From Hyphomicrobiales bacterium (GTDB lineage: Bacteria > Pseudomonadota > Alphaproteobacteria > Rhizobiales > Rhizobiaceae), in the NCBI GenBank assembly GCA_900468625.1, contig UBUL01000037.1, positions 1-64,000 of the forward strand: a DNA stretch of 64,000 nt, in the 5' to 3' direction. The notes under the pieces are model-generated. The model was not told where the DNA came from, made no database searches, and saw only the letters and a list, made by a program, of their open reading frames with translations. Made by a program: the position numbers and the translations under genes. How positions within the stretch are numbered: position 1 is the stretch's first letter; each line of letters starts with the position of its first letter. This document shows positions 42,642 to 51,069 of the stretch, piece after piece.

Positions 42642-43724
42642 ATGAACGTTCTGCGTCGCCTTCCGCTCCTGTTTGTGCTGCTTTCGGCGGCCGGCAGCAG
42701 CTACGCCGCGGGAATCCAGATCGGGATCGTGGCACCCCAGGACGGCAATTTTGCAACGCTGGGCGCAGAGATCGTCGCCGGAGCCAATTTCGAAATCCAA
42801 GCCCAAAAGGACGCGGCAACGGTCGTGAACGAGCCCTGCACTGAAGATGGCGGTCGGGCCGCCGCGGAAGCATTGGTTGCGGCCAAGGCACAGATCGCGA
42901 TCGGCTTTCTCTGCACCGAGACCCTGGAGGGCGCACTGCCGCGCCTCAAGGATGCCGGCATTCCCGTCGTTACGGTTTCCGTGCGCTCCCGCATCCTGAT
43001 GGAGGATGCTCTGAAGAACGGCTGGCCGCTCTTTCAGCTGGCCCCGCTGGACAGTGCCGAGGCGGCCATGGCCATCGACACCATCCTGAAAAACTGGGCG
43101 GCGGAACCGATGGCGCTGATCGACGACGGCACGATCCACGGCCGCGAACTGGTCGGCGCTATCCGGAGCGCGCTGGAGGAAAAGGGGCTGAAGCCGGTCT
43201 TCACCGATACCTATCGCCCCGGCCAGGATCAGCAGATCGCGCTTGTGCGCCGCCTCAAGAAGGCCGGCGCGATGCGCGTTTTCGTCGGCGGCGATCGCAG
43301 CGATGTCGCCGTGATCGCCCGCGACGCAAAGAGCGAGAACATCCCGCTGGTCCTGATGGGCGGCGATGCCATGCGCGCCGCCGACCAGCCGGTGCCTTTG
43401 CTGGAAGGCGTGCAGGCAATCGCACTGCCTGATTATGCCAGCCTGCCGGCAGCACAGCAGACCACGCTGGCCATGCGCGCCGGCGGCATCGAACCGGATG
43501 GATATATCCTGCCGGCCGCTGCCGCCGCTCAGATCGCCAGTCAGGCGGCTGCAGGTGCGAAAGCCGAAAACAAGCCGATTGCCGATAAGCTCGCCGGCAC
43601 GGAATTCCAGACGGCAATCGGTCCGATCTCCTTCGGGCAGAACCACGAATTGACTGAAAATCCCTTTCGCCTGCTGGAATGGCGCGGCAATGCCTTCGTG
43701 CCGGTGACGACGCCATCGAACTGA
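42642..43724 (+). CDS. Periplasmic substrate-binding protein, branched-chain amino acid type
   Basis: A 360-residue exported type I periplasmic-binding protein. A signal peptide (residues 1 to about 22, ending SSYA) precedes IQIGIVAPQDGNFATLGAEIVAGANF. LIDDGTIHGREL and VFVGGDRSDVAVIARDAKSENIPLVLMGGDAM are typical of LivJ-like proteins. No permease or ATPase genes are adjacent, so the transporter or sensor it serves is unknown. A TTGACG (42583) about 60 bases upstream could be part of its promoter. Confidence 0.87.
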   Translation: MNVLRRLPLLFVLLSAAGSSYAAGIQIGIVAPQDGNFATLGAEIVAGANFEIQAQKDAATVVNEPCTEDGGRAAAEALVAAKAQIAIGFLCTETLEGALPRLKDAGIPVVTVSVRSRILMEDALKNGWPLFQLAPLDSAEAAMAIDTILKNWAAEPMALIDDGTIHGRELVGAIRSALEEKGLKPVFTDTYRPGQDQQIALVRRLKKAGAMRVFVGGDRSDVAVIARDAKSENIPLVLMGGDAMRAADQPVPLLEGVQAIALPDYASLPAAQQTTLAMRAGGIEPDGYILPAAAAAQIASQAAAGAKAENKPIADKLAGTEFQTAIGPISFGQNHELTENPFRLLEWRGNAFVPVTTPSN

Positions 43725-43805
43725 GGCATGCCGCTCGGGCGGTTGTTTGCCTATTGCAGCGGTGGTAATCCAGGCGCGAAATAATCAGATGGAGCTCAGC
43801 TACCC

Positions 43806-44492
43806 ATGACCCTGCCGATCCGTATTGCCCCTTCCATTCTCGCAGCCGACTTCGCCAAGCTCGGCCAGGAAGTCAAGGATGTGACCGAAGCCGGAGCCGA
43901 TTGGATCCATCTGGATGTCATGGACGGCCATTTCGTACCCAACATCTCCTTTGGCGCCGATGTCATCAAAGCGCTGCGCCCCTATACATCCGCCACTTTC
44001 GACTGCCACCTGATGATCTCGCCGGCTGACCCCTATCTGGAAGCCTTCGCCAAGGCCGGCTGCGACCGCATCACGGTCCATGCAGAAGCCGGCGTGCATC
44101 TGCATCGTTCGCTGCAGACGATCCGCCATCTTGGCAAAAAGGTCGGCGTTACCCTCAATCCGGCAACGCCGCTTTCCGTGCTCGAAAACGTGCTCGACGA
44201 TATCGACCTGATCCTAATCATGTCGGTCAATCCGGGATTCGGCGGACAGAAGTTCATCCCTGCCATGGCCGACAAGATCCGCAGCGCCAAGTCCATGATC
44301 GGTGACAGGCCGATCGAGCTCGAGGTCGATGGCGGCGTTTCGGTCGATACAGCTCCGCTCATTACGGCTTCGGGCGCCAATGTCCTCGTTGCTGGTTCTG
44401 CCATCTTCAAGGGCGAATCGGTCGAGGCCTACCGGCAGACGGTGGGCGATCTCAGGGCTGCCGCCGAACGAGGCCGCATTGGATCGAACTAA
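43806..44492 (+). CDS. rpe: Ribulose-phosphate 3-epimerase
   Basis: A 228-residue TIM-barrel epimerase of the pentose phosphate pathway, interconverting ribulose 5-phosphate and xylulose 5-phosphate. IAPSILAADFAKLG, the metal-site segment HLDVMDGHFVPNISFG, CHLMIS, MSVNPGFGGQKFIP and VDGGVS are all present. The downstream membrane protein gene overlaps its 3' end by 14 bases. Confidence 0.96.
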   Translation: MTLPIRIAPSILAADFAKLGQEVKDVTEAGADWIHLDVMDGHFVPNISFGADVIKALRPYTSATFDCHLMISPADPYLEAFAKAGCDRITVHAEAGVHLHRSLQTIRHLGKKVGVTLNPATPLSVLENVLDDIDLILIMSVNPGFGGQKFIPAMADKIRSAKSMIGDRPIELEVDGGVSVDTAPLITASGANVLVAGSAIFKGESVEAYRQTVGDLRAAAERGRIGSN

Positions 44493-45000
44493 TCCGACCC
44501 ACATCTTCAGCGCGACGGCCAGGACGCGGTCCGTCGCATCGTATTGCCTCGAAGTCTTCCGCGGTGCGATCGGCTGGGGCATGGCCATGTCCGCGTCGGC
44601 GCTGACGGCCCTCTATTTGCGCAACGGCCTTCTGACCAGCCACGTAACCGCCCTTACACTCGTCTATTTCTTTGGCGGCGCCCTCTCATGGCCCATCCTC
44701 GTGCCGCTTGCCCGGCGCTTCACGCGCTACAGACCGACAAGTGCGCGTTTCGCCGCCTTCTTTCTGGTGCTGGCCATTGGCACCGCAGCCATGACGGCAT
44801 TCCTGTTCGCGATGGACTATCGCTGGTTCTATTCGCGCTGGCATGCGCCGTTCGGCTCGCTCATCTGGACGTTCCAGTTCCTGTTTACCGGCGCCAGCGC
44901 CGTCTATCAGTTCGCCGTCCTTGGCCTTACCCTATTTCTGCCGTTGGGACTGCTATGCCTGATCGCCGTTTCCGCCTATCTTGCGCGACAGGTCCGTTAA
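44479..45000 (+). CDS. Small integral membrane protein of unknown function
   Basis: A protein of about 173 residues with four likely membrane helices, around VFRGAIGWGMAMSASALTAL, VTALTLVYFFGGALSWPILV, FAAFFLVLAIGTAAMTAFLF and the C-terminal AVLGLTLFLPLGLLCLIAVSAYL. A basic stretch RRFTRYRPTSAR lies between helices 2 and 3. I do not recognise the family. The start is probably TTG 44479, overlapping the rpe stop; ATG 44575 or 44581 would remove much of helix 1. Position suggests co-expression with rpe. Confidence 0.7.
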   Translation: MDRTNPTHIFSATARTRSVASYCLEVFRGAIGWGMAMSASALTALYLRNGLLTSHVTALTLVYFFGGALSWPILVPLARRFTRYRPTSARFAAFFLVLAIGTAAMTAFLFAMDYRWFYSRWHAPFGSLIWTFQFLFTGASAVYQFAVLGLTLFLPLGLLCLIAVSAYLARQVR

Positions 45001-45044
45001 GGCGCACGAAAGATTGGTCCGACAAACATTGTGCCCTTGAAACA

Positions 45045-45072
45045 TTGTGATCGCCGCCCGTCTTTGTTATGG
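45045..45072 (+). promoter_or_regulatory. Promoter-like element upstream of purB, shared with purC
   Basis: TTGTGA (45045-45050), 16 bases, then TTATGG (45067-45072), followed by GGGCGCC. The same arrangement with the same 16-base spacing precedes purC at 48805-48832. It lies 47 bases upstream of the purB ATG. It could be a -35/-10 pair, or contain an operator common to the purine genes. Confidence 0.55.
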
Positions 45073-45118
45073 GGGCGCCGAGTTTTCCCTTTCCGTCAGC
45101 CAAGAAAGCTTTGAGCCC

Positions 45119-46420
45119 ATGATCCCGCGCTACTCCCGACCGGAAATGGTCGCCATCTGGTCGCCCGAAACCAAGTTTCGTATCTGGTTCGAGATCGAGG
45201 CCTATGCCTGTGATGCGCTGGCCGCTCTCGGCGTCATCCCGAAGTCGGCCGCGGACACCATCTGGGAAAAGGGCGGCAAGGCCACTTTCGACGTCGCGCG
45301 CATCGACGAGATCGAAGCTGTCACCAAGCACGATGTCATTGCATTCCTGACGCATCTGGCCGAAATCGTCGGTCCTGACGCCCGTTTCGTCCATCAGGGC
45401 ATGACCTCCTCGGACGTGCTCGATACCTGCTTCAACGTGCAGCTCGTGCGCGCCAGCGACCTGTTGCTCGCCGATATCGACAAGCTGCTGGAAGCCCTGA
45501 AGCGCCGCGCTTTCGAGCATAAGGACACGGTCACGATCGGCCGTTCGCATGGTATCCACGCGGAGCCGACAACCTTCGGCGTCAAGCTGGCGCTCGCCTA
45601 TGCCGAATTCGAACGCTGCAAGCAGCGCCTGATCGCCGCCCGCGAAGAAGTCGCCACCTGCGCCATTTCCGGCGCCGTCGGCACCTTCGCCAATATCGAT
45701 CCGCGCGTTGAAGAACATGTCGCCGCCGCTCTCGGCCTGAAGCCAGAGCCGGTCTCGACCCAGGTCATCCCGCGCGACCGTCATGCGATGTTCTTCGCCA
45801 CCCTCGGGGTCGTCGCTTCCTCGATCGAGCGTCTCGCCACCGAAATCCGCCACCTGCAGCGCACCGAGGTTCTGGAGGCGGAAGAATATTTTTCGCCCGG
45901 CCAGAAGGGCTCCTCGGCCATGCCGCACAAGCGCAATCCGGTGCTGACGGAGAACCTGACGGGTCTCGCCCGCATGGTCCGCTCTTACTCCATTCCGGCC
46001 ATGGAGAATGTCGCTCTGTGGCATGAGCGCGATATCTCGCACTCCTCCGTCGAGCGCATGATCGGCCCGGATGCGACCGTCACGCTCGATTTTGCGCTCG
46101 CTCGCATCACCAGCGTTGTCGACAAGCTTCTCGTCTATCCGGACAATATGATGAAGAATTTGAACAAGTTCCGCGGACTTGTTCATTCGCAGCGCGTGCT
46201 GCTGGCGTTGACCCAGGCCGGCGTGTCTCGCGAAGATTCCTACCGTCTGGTCCAGCGCAATGCGATGAAGGTCTGGGAAGAAGGCAAGGATTTCCTTGAG
46301 GAGCTGCTGGCGGACCAGGAAGTGCGCGCCGCTCTTTCGGAAGAGGATATCCGCGAAAAATTCGACCTTGGCTATCATACCAAGCATGTCGACACGATCT
46401 TCAAGCGGGTTTTCGGCTAG
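45119..46420 (+). CDS. purB: Adenylosuccinate lyase
   Basis: A 433-residue lyase of the fumarase/aspartase superfamily. It cleaves SAICAR to AICAR and adenylosuccinate to AMP. FVHQGMTSSDVLDTC, IGRSHGIHAEPTTFG and the signature GSSAMPHKRNPVLTENL are intact. ATG 45119 (MIPRYSRPEM) is the family start; the longer frame adds 24 unrelated residues. Its 3' end overlaps the convergent iron-permease-like gene by 20 bases. Confidence 0.96.
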   Translation: MIPRYSRPEMVAIWSPETKFRIWFEIEAYACDALAALGVIPKSAADTIWEKGGKATFDVARIDEIEAVTKHDVIAFLTHLAEIVGPDARFVHQGMTSSDVLDTCFNVQLVRASDLLLADIDKLLEALKRRAFEHKDTVTIGRSHGIHAEPTTFGVKLALAYAEFERCKQRLIAAREEVATCAISGAVGTFANIDPRVEEHVAAALGLKPEPVSTQVIPRDRHAMFFATLGVVASSIERLATEIRHLQRTEVLEAEEYFSPGQKGSSAMPHKRNPVLTENLTGLARMVRSYSIPAMENVALWHERDISHSSVERMIGPDATVTLDFALARITSVVDKLLVYPDNMMKNLNKFRGLVHSQRVLLALTQAGVSREDSYRLVQRNAMKVWEEGKDFLEELLADQEVRAALSEEDIREKFDLGYHTKHVDTIFKRVFG

Positions 46421-46916
46421 AGTTTCCCGTTTTGGATTGTGATTTCGTCGAGGCGGTGCGGCTGACGCGCCGCCTCTTCTTTTTCGCGGCAGACTTGGCG
46501 ACGACTGGAAAATCATCAGCTGCGGCTTCGTTCACTTCATCCGTCAGCCGATCTTGATGGCGTTTTGCCGCCTTCTCGACCAGCCTGTCGAGATGCTTCA
46601 GATCCTCTTCATCGAGGTTTTCGATTCCGACGAAGCGATTTTCAGCGGCGCTGGTCAGGATCAGCTCGTTGAGTTTGGCCTGAATGGCCCGTGTATCGCG
46701 GGTCTGCGCGTTCTGGAGCAGGAAAACCATCAGGAAGGTGACGATCGTCGTGCTCGTATTGATGACGAGTTGCCATGTATCCGAATAGTTGAAGATCGGT
46801 CCGGTGGTGCCCCAGAGAACGACGGAAAGCAGAGCAAGGACGAAGATGGCCGGCTTGCCGGTCCACTCCGAAACCACAACCGCGAAGCGGGTAAAAATAT
46901 GTGTGAGGCGAGCCAT
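46401..46916 (-). CDS. Low-affinity iron permease family-like membrane protein
   Basis: A 171-residue protein. An N-terminal membrane part (two helices around FVLALLSVVLWGTTGPIFNYSD and VINTSTTIVTFLMVFLLQNAQ) matches the 'low affinity iron permease' family, including TRDTRAIQAKLNELI after the second helix. It ends in a Lys/Arg/Ser-rich cytoplasmic tail. The name comes from yeast Fet4 and does not prove iron transport. ATG 46916 has AGGAG nine bases upstream, better than the in-frame ATG at 46925. The end of the gene carries the antisense copy of the purB terminator. Confidence 0.82.
   Translation of the reverse strand: MARLTHIFTRFAVVVSEWTGKPAIFVLALLSVVLWGTTGPIFNYSDTWQLVINTSTTIVTFLMVFLLQNAQTRDTRAIQAKLNELILTSAAENRFVGIENLDEEDLKHLDRLVEKAAKRHQDRLTDEVNEAAADDFPVVAKSAAKKKRRRVSRTASTKSQSKTGNSSRKPA
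46451..46485 (+). terminator. Intrinsic terminator of purB inside the convergent gene
   Basis: AGGCGGTGCG (46451-46460) pairs with CGCGCCGCCT (46466-46475) with one T-G pair and a 5-base loop, followed by CTTCTTTTT. It starts 31 bases after the purB stop. The same bases encode part of the basic tail of the convergent membrane protein. Confidence 0.75.
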
Positions 46917-47001
46917 GATCCGCATCTCCTGATGATGCGGATCAACGTGGAAACCCCGTCGCAGTTCCAACGATGCAAGGAACCGCCGAAAGCCCGAAAG
47001 T

Positions 47002-47802
47002 CTAATCCTGGGCGGCAACCAGCTTGCGATAGAGATGCCAGGATGCATGACCGAGTATCGGCATGACGACCGCCAGCCCCGCAAAGATCGGGATGGTCCC
47101 GACCACGAGCAGCGCTGCCACGATGAGGCCCCAGATTGCGATCGGGATCGGATTGATCAGCGTCGCCCGGATGCTGGCATCGATCGCGGCGACGACACCG
47201 ACATCGCGGTCCAGCAGAATCTGGAAAGTGACGACCGTGGTCGCCAGCACGACGAGCGCGAAGACGAAGCCGATCAGATCCCCCCAAAACATCATCGCCA
47301 TGCCTTCGCGCGTCGTGAGCACACTCGACACGAAGGACGAGAGCGTGGGCGGCACGCCATCGCCGAAAAAGATGAAATAGACGTTCTGCGCCACGAAGAG
47401 CCAGACGATGAACAGACCGAACAGCATGAGGCCCGTAACGATGATCGACGGCAGGGCCGGCGAGAAGCGCACATCGAATGCATGGCTCCACGACGTATCC
47501 AGTCCCTTCTCGCGCCGCCGGCTGATCTCATAGAGGCCGATCGCGGCCATCGGGCCTAGCAAGGCAAAACCGGACATCAATGGAAACAACAGCGGCAGCA
47601 GGTTCTGGTCCGTGCTCCAGATCGCAAGCGCAATGCCGGCTATCGGATACATCAGACACAGGAAGACATAATGCGATGGCTTCTCGCTGAAATCGTCCAG
47701 CCCCAGCTTCAGGGCATCGACGAGATCGGCAATACCTATCTTGCGGATGGCTGGGCGGGCGAAAGTATGGTCCGCTCCGGCCATGACATGAAAGGCCGTC
47801 AT
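47002..47802 (-). CDS. DUF2189 integral membrane protein
   Basis: A 266-residue membrane protein with about six helices. The N-terminal region contains KIGIADLVDALKLGLDDFSEKPSHYVFLCLMYPIAG, typical of DUF2189, and the C-terminus ends with LGHASWHLYRKLVA, also typical. The function is unknown. ATG 47802 is preceded by GAGGAGGAG at the right distance; the longer frame reaches into the divergent gene's region. Gene neighbours give no clue. Confidence 0.9.
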   Translation of the reverse strand: MTAFHVMAGADHTFARPAIRKIGIADLVDALKLGLDDFSEKPSHYVFLCLMYPIAGIALAIWSTDQNLLPLLFPLMSGFALLGPMAAIGLYEISRRREKGLDTSWSHAFDVRFSPALPSIIVTGLMLFGLFIVWLFVAQNVYFIFFGDGVPPTLSSFVSSVLTTREGMAMMFWGDLIGFVFALVVLATTVVTFQILLDRDVGVVAAIDASIRATLINPIPIAIWGLIVAALLVVGTIPIFAGLAVVMPILGHASWHLYRKLVAAQD

Positions 47803-47972
47803 AATGCTCTCCTCCTCAACCTCGATGTGCTCGGTCGGCGGTGCTAGGATGGCGGCAAAATGGATGCCGACATCGTCATTCGCTACCGGCTGAGCCGATA
47901 GTAGCAAATTTTGCCGCAATTGTCGCCTTTTTCCCTTGACAGTTGGGTTCACCTTTTCCACATCGCGCGATC

Positions 47973-48527
47973 ATGAAGACCTCAGACGCAGATATCCTCA
48001 TCATTCCCGGTTATACCAATTCCGGCTCGGACCACTGGCAGACACGCTGGGAGCAGAAGCTCTCGACGGCGCGGCGCGTGGAACAGGCCGAATGGTCCAA
48101 GCCCGTGCGCGATGATTGGGTCGCCCGTATCGCAGAGGAGGTGAATGCCTCGGACAAGCCGGTCGTACTGGTCGCGCATTCCCTCGGCGTTCCCTCGGTG
48201 ATCCATGCGATCCCGCATTTTCGCAGCAAGATCGCCGGCGCCTTCTTCGTCGCGCCGCCCGATGTCGCCAATCCCGGCATCCGGCCGAAGCATCTGATGA
48301 CCTTCGGCCCTTACCCGCGCGATCCGCTGCCGTTTCCCTCGATCACTATTGCCAGCCGCAACGACCCCTTCGGCAGCTACGAACATGCCGACGACATTGC
48401 CAACAGCTGGGGCTCGCTGCTGATCGATGCCGGAGAGTCCGGCCACATCAATACAGAATCCGGCCACGGACCTTGGCCCGAGGGCACGATGGTCTTCGCC
48501 AGGTTCCTCAGCCAGTTGAAACCGTAG
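47973..48527 (+). CDS. RBBP9/YdeN family serine hydrolase
   Basis: A 184-residue small alpha/beta hydrolase of the RBBP9/YdeN family: ILIIPGYTNSGSDHWQTRWE at the N-terminus, the nucleophile motif VAHSLGVPSV, SRNDPFGSYEHAD with the probable acid, and GESGHINTESGHGPWPEG with the catalytic histidine. The natural substrate is not known. It diverges from the DUF2189 gene. Confidence 0.9.
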   Translation: MKTSDADILIIPGYTNSGSDHWQTRWEQKLSTARRVEQAEWSKPVRDDWVARIAEEVNASDKPVVLVAHSLGVPSVIHAIPHFRSKIAGAFFVAPPDVANPGIRPKHLMTFGPYPRDPLPFPSITIASRNDPFGSYEHADDIANSWGSLLIDAGESGHINTESGHGPWPEGTMVFARFLSQLKP

Positions 48528-48625
48528 TTTTATCGACGGGCGAAGACGGACAGGAGCGCCCTTACACCTCACTGCAACGCGTCCCGTCATGCATGACGCG
48601 CAGGGCTCGCCGCAGTACTTAAACT

Positions 48626-48673
48626 TACTGCATAATTCCTTAAATCGATTCCGGTTCGAAGAATTATGCAGTA
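48626..48673. repeat. Palindromic intergenic repeat
   Basis: TACTGCATAATTC (48626-48638) and GAATTATGCAGTA (48661-48673) are perfect 13-base inverted arms around CTTAAATCGATTCCGGTTC-type spacer. It lies in the 366-base gap between the RBBP9-like gene and purC, which otherwise holds only the purC promoter region. The sequence resembles a repeat family scattered through rhizobial genomes, though only one copy is in this window. Confidence 0.75.
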
Positions 48674-48804
48674 GCCTGTGAAGTACCGGGCACTTTCATT
48701 CCATCGTCAGACAAAAGCCTGTAAAACAAGTCATCACAGGATCCCGATTCCCAGCATTGGCACCCCGCCAGGGCCGGAATTCCGAGGAAGGAGGCGTAGG
48801 CGGA

Positions 48805-48832
48805 TTGTGAATTCGCTTCTTATCCGTTATGG
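48805..48832 (+). promoter_or_regulatory. Promoter-like element upstream of purC, shared with purB
   Basis: TTGTGA (48805-48810), a 16-base spacer and TTATGG (48827-48832) followed by GACGCCC repeat the layout found before purB at 45045-45072. The purC ATG is 61 bases further on. Confidence 0.55.
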
Positions 48833-48893
48833 GACGCCCACATATGATCCACTTGCGCTATCCCAAGAGCGCCAAAGACAGAGAACAATACCA

Positions 48894-49658
48894 ATGAACC
48901 GTCGCCGCCGTATTTACGAAGGCAAGGCCAAGATCCTTTACGAAGGGCCTGAGCCGGGCACGCTGATTCAATTCTTCAAGGACGACGCCACCGCTTTCAA
49001 CAAGAAGAAGCACGAAGTCATCGATGGCAAGGGCGTTCTGAACAATCGCATCTGCGAATATATCTTCAGCCATCTGAACAAGATCGGCATTCCCACGCAT
49101 TTCATCCGCCGCCTCAACATGCGCGAGCAACTGATCAAGGAAGTGGAGATGATTCCGCTCCAGATCGTCGTGCGCAATGTCGCCGCCGGCTCGCTTGCCA
49201 AGCGCCTCGGCATCGAGGAAGGTGTGGTGCTGCCGCGTTCGATCATCGAGTTCTACTATAAGTCCGATGCGCTCGAGGACCCATTGGTCTCCGAAGAGCA
49301 TATCACCGCCTTCGGCTGGGCCAATCCTGCGGAACTCGACGACATCATGGCGCTCGCCATCCGCGTCAACGACTTCATGACCGGCCTTTTCCTCGGCGTC
49401 GGCATTCAGCTCGTCGATTTCAAGATCGAATGCGGCCGTCTCTTCGAAGGCGACATGATGCGGATCATCCTCGCGGACGAAATCTCCCCGGACAGCTGCC
49501 GCCTCTGGGATATTGAAACCCATGAGAAGATGGACAAGGATCGCTTCAGCCGCGACATGGGCGGCTTGCTGGAAGCCTATTCCGAAGTGGCTCGCCGCCT
49601 CGGCATCATCAATGAAAACGAACCCGTGCGCGGCACAGGCCCGGTTCTCGTCAAGTAA
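48894..49658 (+). CDS. purC: SAICAR synthetase (phosphoribosylaminoimidazole-succinocarboxamide synthase)
   Basis: A 254-residue enzyme joining CAIR and aspartate to form SAICAR. It begins RRRRIYEGKAKILYEGPE and contains FKDDATAFNKKKHEVIDGKG, LNNRICEYIFSHL, VVRNVAAGSLAKRLG and LADEISPDSCRLWD, which are all diagnostic. The frame is open for 72 codons upstream, but those overlap the promoter region and do not look like PurC. It heads the purC-purS-small gene-purQ block. Confidence 0.97.
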   Translation: MNRRRRIYEGKAKILYEGPEPGTLIQFFKDDATAFNKKKHEVIDGKGVLNNRICEYIFSHLNKIGIPTHFIRRLNMREQLIKEVEMIPLQIVVRNVAAGSLAKRLGIEEGVVLPRSIIEFYYKSDALEDPLVSEEHITAFGWANPAELDDIMALAIRVNDFMTGLFLGVGIQLVDFKIECGRLFEGDMMRIILADEISPDSCRLWDIETHEKMDKDRFSRDMGGLLEAYSEVARRLGIINENEPVRGTGPVLVK

Positions 49659-49675
49659 GCTCAGAAAGGACAATC

Positions 49676-49918
49676 GTGATCAAGGCTCGTGTAACCGTCA
49701 CGCTGAAGAACGGCGTTCTCGATCCGCAGGGCAAGGCAATCGAGGGCGCGCTCGGCGCACTCGGCTTTGACGGCGTCCATCAGGTCCGCCAGGGCAAGGT
49801 CTTCGACATCGAACTGGACGGCGCCGACAAGGCAAAGGCGGAAGCAGATCTTCGAGCCATGTGCGAAAAGCTCCTCGCCAATACGGTCATCGAGAATTAT
49901 AGTATCGCTCTCGACTAA
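49676..49918 (+). CDS. purS: FGAM synthase PurS subunit
   Basis: An 80-residue subunit of the three-part phosphoribosylformylglycinamidine synthase PurLQS. It reads IKARVTVTLKNGVLDPQGKAIEGALGALGF and ends LLANTVIENY, as PurS does. PurS bridges PurQ and PurL. The GTG start follows AGAAAGGAC, 17 bases after the purC stop. Confidence 0.95.
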   Translation: MIKARVTVTLKNGVLDPQGKAIEGALGALGFDGVHQVRQGKVFDIELDGADKAKAEADLRAMCEKLLANTVIENYSIALD

Positions 49919-49937
49919 GGATTGTGGAGCCTGTGTA

Positions 49938-50198
49938 ATGGTCGAAGTGACGCAAGAGTTGATGTATGAGCTGCTGAAGAAAATCCAGGCGGAACAATCG
50001 TCGACGAAAGACGAAATTCGGGAGATGAAAGCGGAGATGAACGCTTTCAGAACGGGTCTCGTTGCGGTTCATCGGGACCTTCTGAATATCCACACCACGC
50101 TTATGCGGCACGAAGAGCGCCTGGAACGCATTGAGCGCCGTCCTGAACTGCGTGAGCTCGCAGAAGCAGCACAAACGAAATATGAGCCGCACCCATGA
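49938..50198 (+). CDS. Small coiled-coil protein encoded between purS and purQ
   Basis: An 86-residue, strongly helical protein: MVEVTQELMYELLKKIQAEQ, then DEIREMKAEMNAFRTGLVAVHRDLLNIHTTLMRHEERLERIERR. Heptads of Leu/Met/Ile run through most of it, so an oligomeric coiled coil is likely; there is no signal peptide or membrane segment. Its stop overlaps the purQ start by four bases (ATGA), so it is translated with the PurLQS subunits. I do not know the family; a role in the FGAM synthase complex is only suggested by position. Confidence 0.8.
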   Translation: MVEVTQELMYELLKKIQAEQSSTKDEIREMKAEMNAFRTGLVAVHRDLLNIHTTLMRHEERLERIERRPELRELAEAAQTKYEPHP

Positions 50199-50866
50199 AA
50201 TCAGCAGTTGTTCAACTCCCCGGCCTTAATCGCGACCGTGACATGATCGCGGCGCTGACCAAGATTTCCGGCCATGCGCCCGTAACGGTCTGGCAGACGG
50301 AGACGGAGATTCCGGATGTCGATCTGATCGTCATTCCCGGCGGCTTCTCCTACGGCGATTATCTGCGCTGCGGCGCGATCGCAGCCCGCATGCCGATCAT
50401 GCAGGCGATCAAGGAGAAGGCTGACAAGGGCGTCAAGGTTTTGGGCGTCTGCAACGGTTTCCAGATCCTGCTCGAAGCCGGCATGCTGCCGGGCGCGCTG
50501 ATGCGCAATGCCTCTCTGAAGTTCGTCTGCCGCGAAGTGAAGCTGGAAGTCGTCAATGCCGAGACGGACTTTACGGCCGCTTACGCCAAGGGCCAGGTCA
50601 TCCGCAGCCCCGTGGCGCATCACGACGGCAACTATTTTGCCGATGCCAACACGCTGAAGGCGATCGAAGACAACGGTCAGGTGGTCTTCCGCTATGCCGA
50701 AGGCACCAATCCGAACGGCTCGGTCAACGACATTGCCGGCGTGATCAATGCCAAGGGCAACGTGCTGGGCATGATGCCGCACCCCGAAAACCTGATCGAG
50801 GCCGCCCATGGCGGCAGCGACGGGCGCGGCCTCTTCGCCTCTGCACTCGGCGTCGTCGCGGCCTGA
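50195..50866 (+). CDS. purQ: FGAM synthase PurQ subunit (glutaminase)
   Basis: A 223-residue class I glutamine amidotransferase that supplies ammonia to PurL. IPGGFSYGDYLRCGAIAARMPI, the catalytic cysteine in LGVCNGFQILLEAGMLPGAL and the C-terminal His/Glu pair in MMPHPENLIE are present. Its start overlaps the coiled-coil gene's stop. purL lies about 3.9 kb further on rather than directly adjacent. Confidence 0.97.
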   Translation: MKSAVVQLPGLNRDRDMIAALTKISGHAPVTVWQTETEIPDVDLIVIPGGFSYGDYLRCGAIAARMPIMQAIKEKADKGVKVLGVCNGFQILLEAGMLPGALMRNASLKFVCREVKLEVVNAETDFTAAYAKGQVIRSPVAHHDGNYFADANTLKAIEDNGQVVFRYAEGTNPNGSVNDIAGVINAKGNVLGMMPHPENLIEAAHGGSDGRGLFASALGVVAA

Positions 50867-51000
50867 TAACTGGCCAATCCGAGACCGGACCATAAAATCG
50901 GCGTCTTTGCATCAAACAGCAGGGCGCGGAATGCGATCCGATAAATTTCGCCAGACCAGCCGTAGGGCCGAAATCCGGATCCGCTCCAGAATCAAATAAG

Positions 51001-51046
51001 TAGAGCATGATGTTCGCCCGAAAACCAATCACGGCATCATGCTCTA
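51001..51046. repeat. Palindromic intergenic repeat
   Basis: TAGAGCATGATG (51001-51012) and CATCATGCTCTA (51035-51046) form a perfect 12-base inverted repeat around a 22-base spacer. It lies in the 200-base gap after purQ. Such AGAGCATGATG palindromes are common between rhizobial genes; this is the only copy here. Confidence 0.75.
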
Positions 51047-51069
51047 AACGCTTCATTGGAAAGAGATTG

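Noticed and set aside
44927..46516. 529-codon open frame opposite purB
   Set aside because: Antisense to purB; no known domain. The real minus-strand gene in this area begins at 46916.
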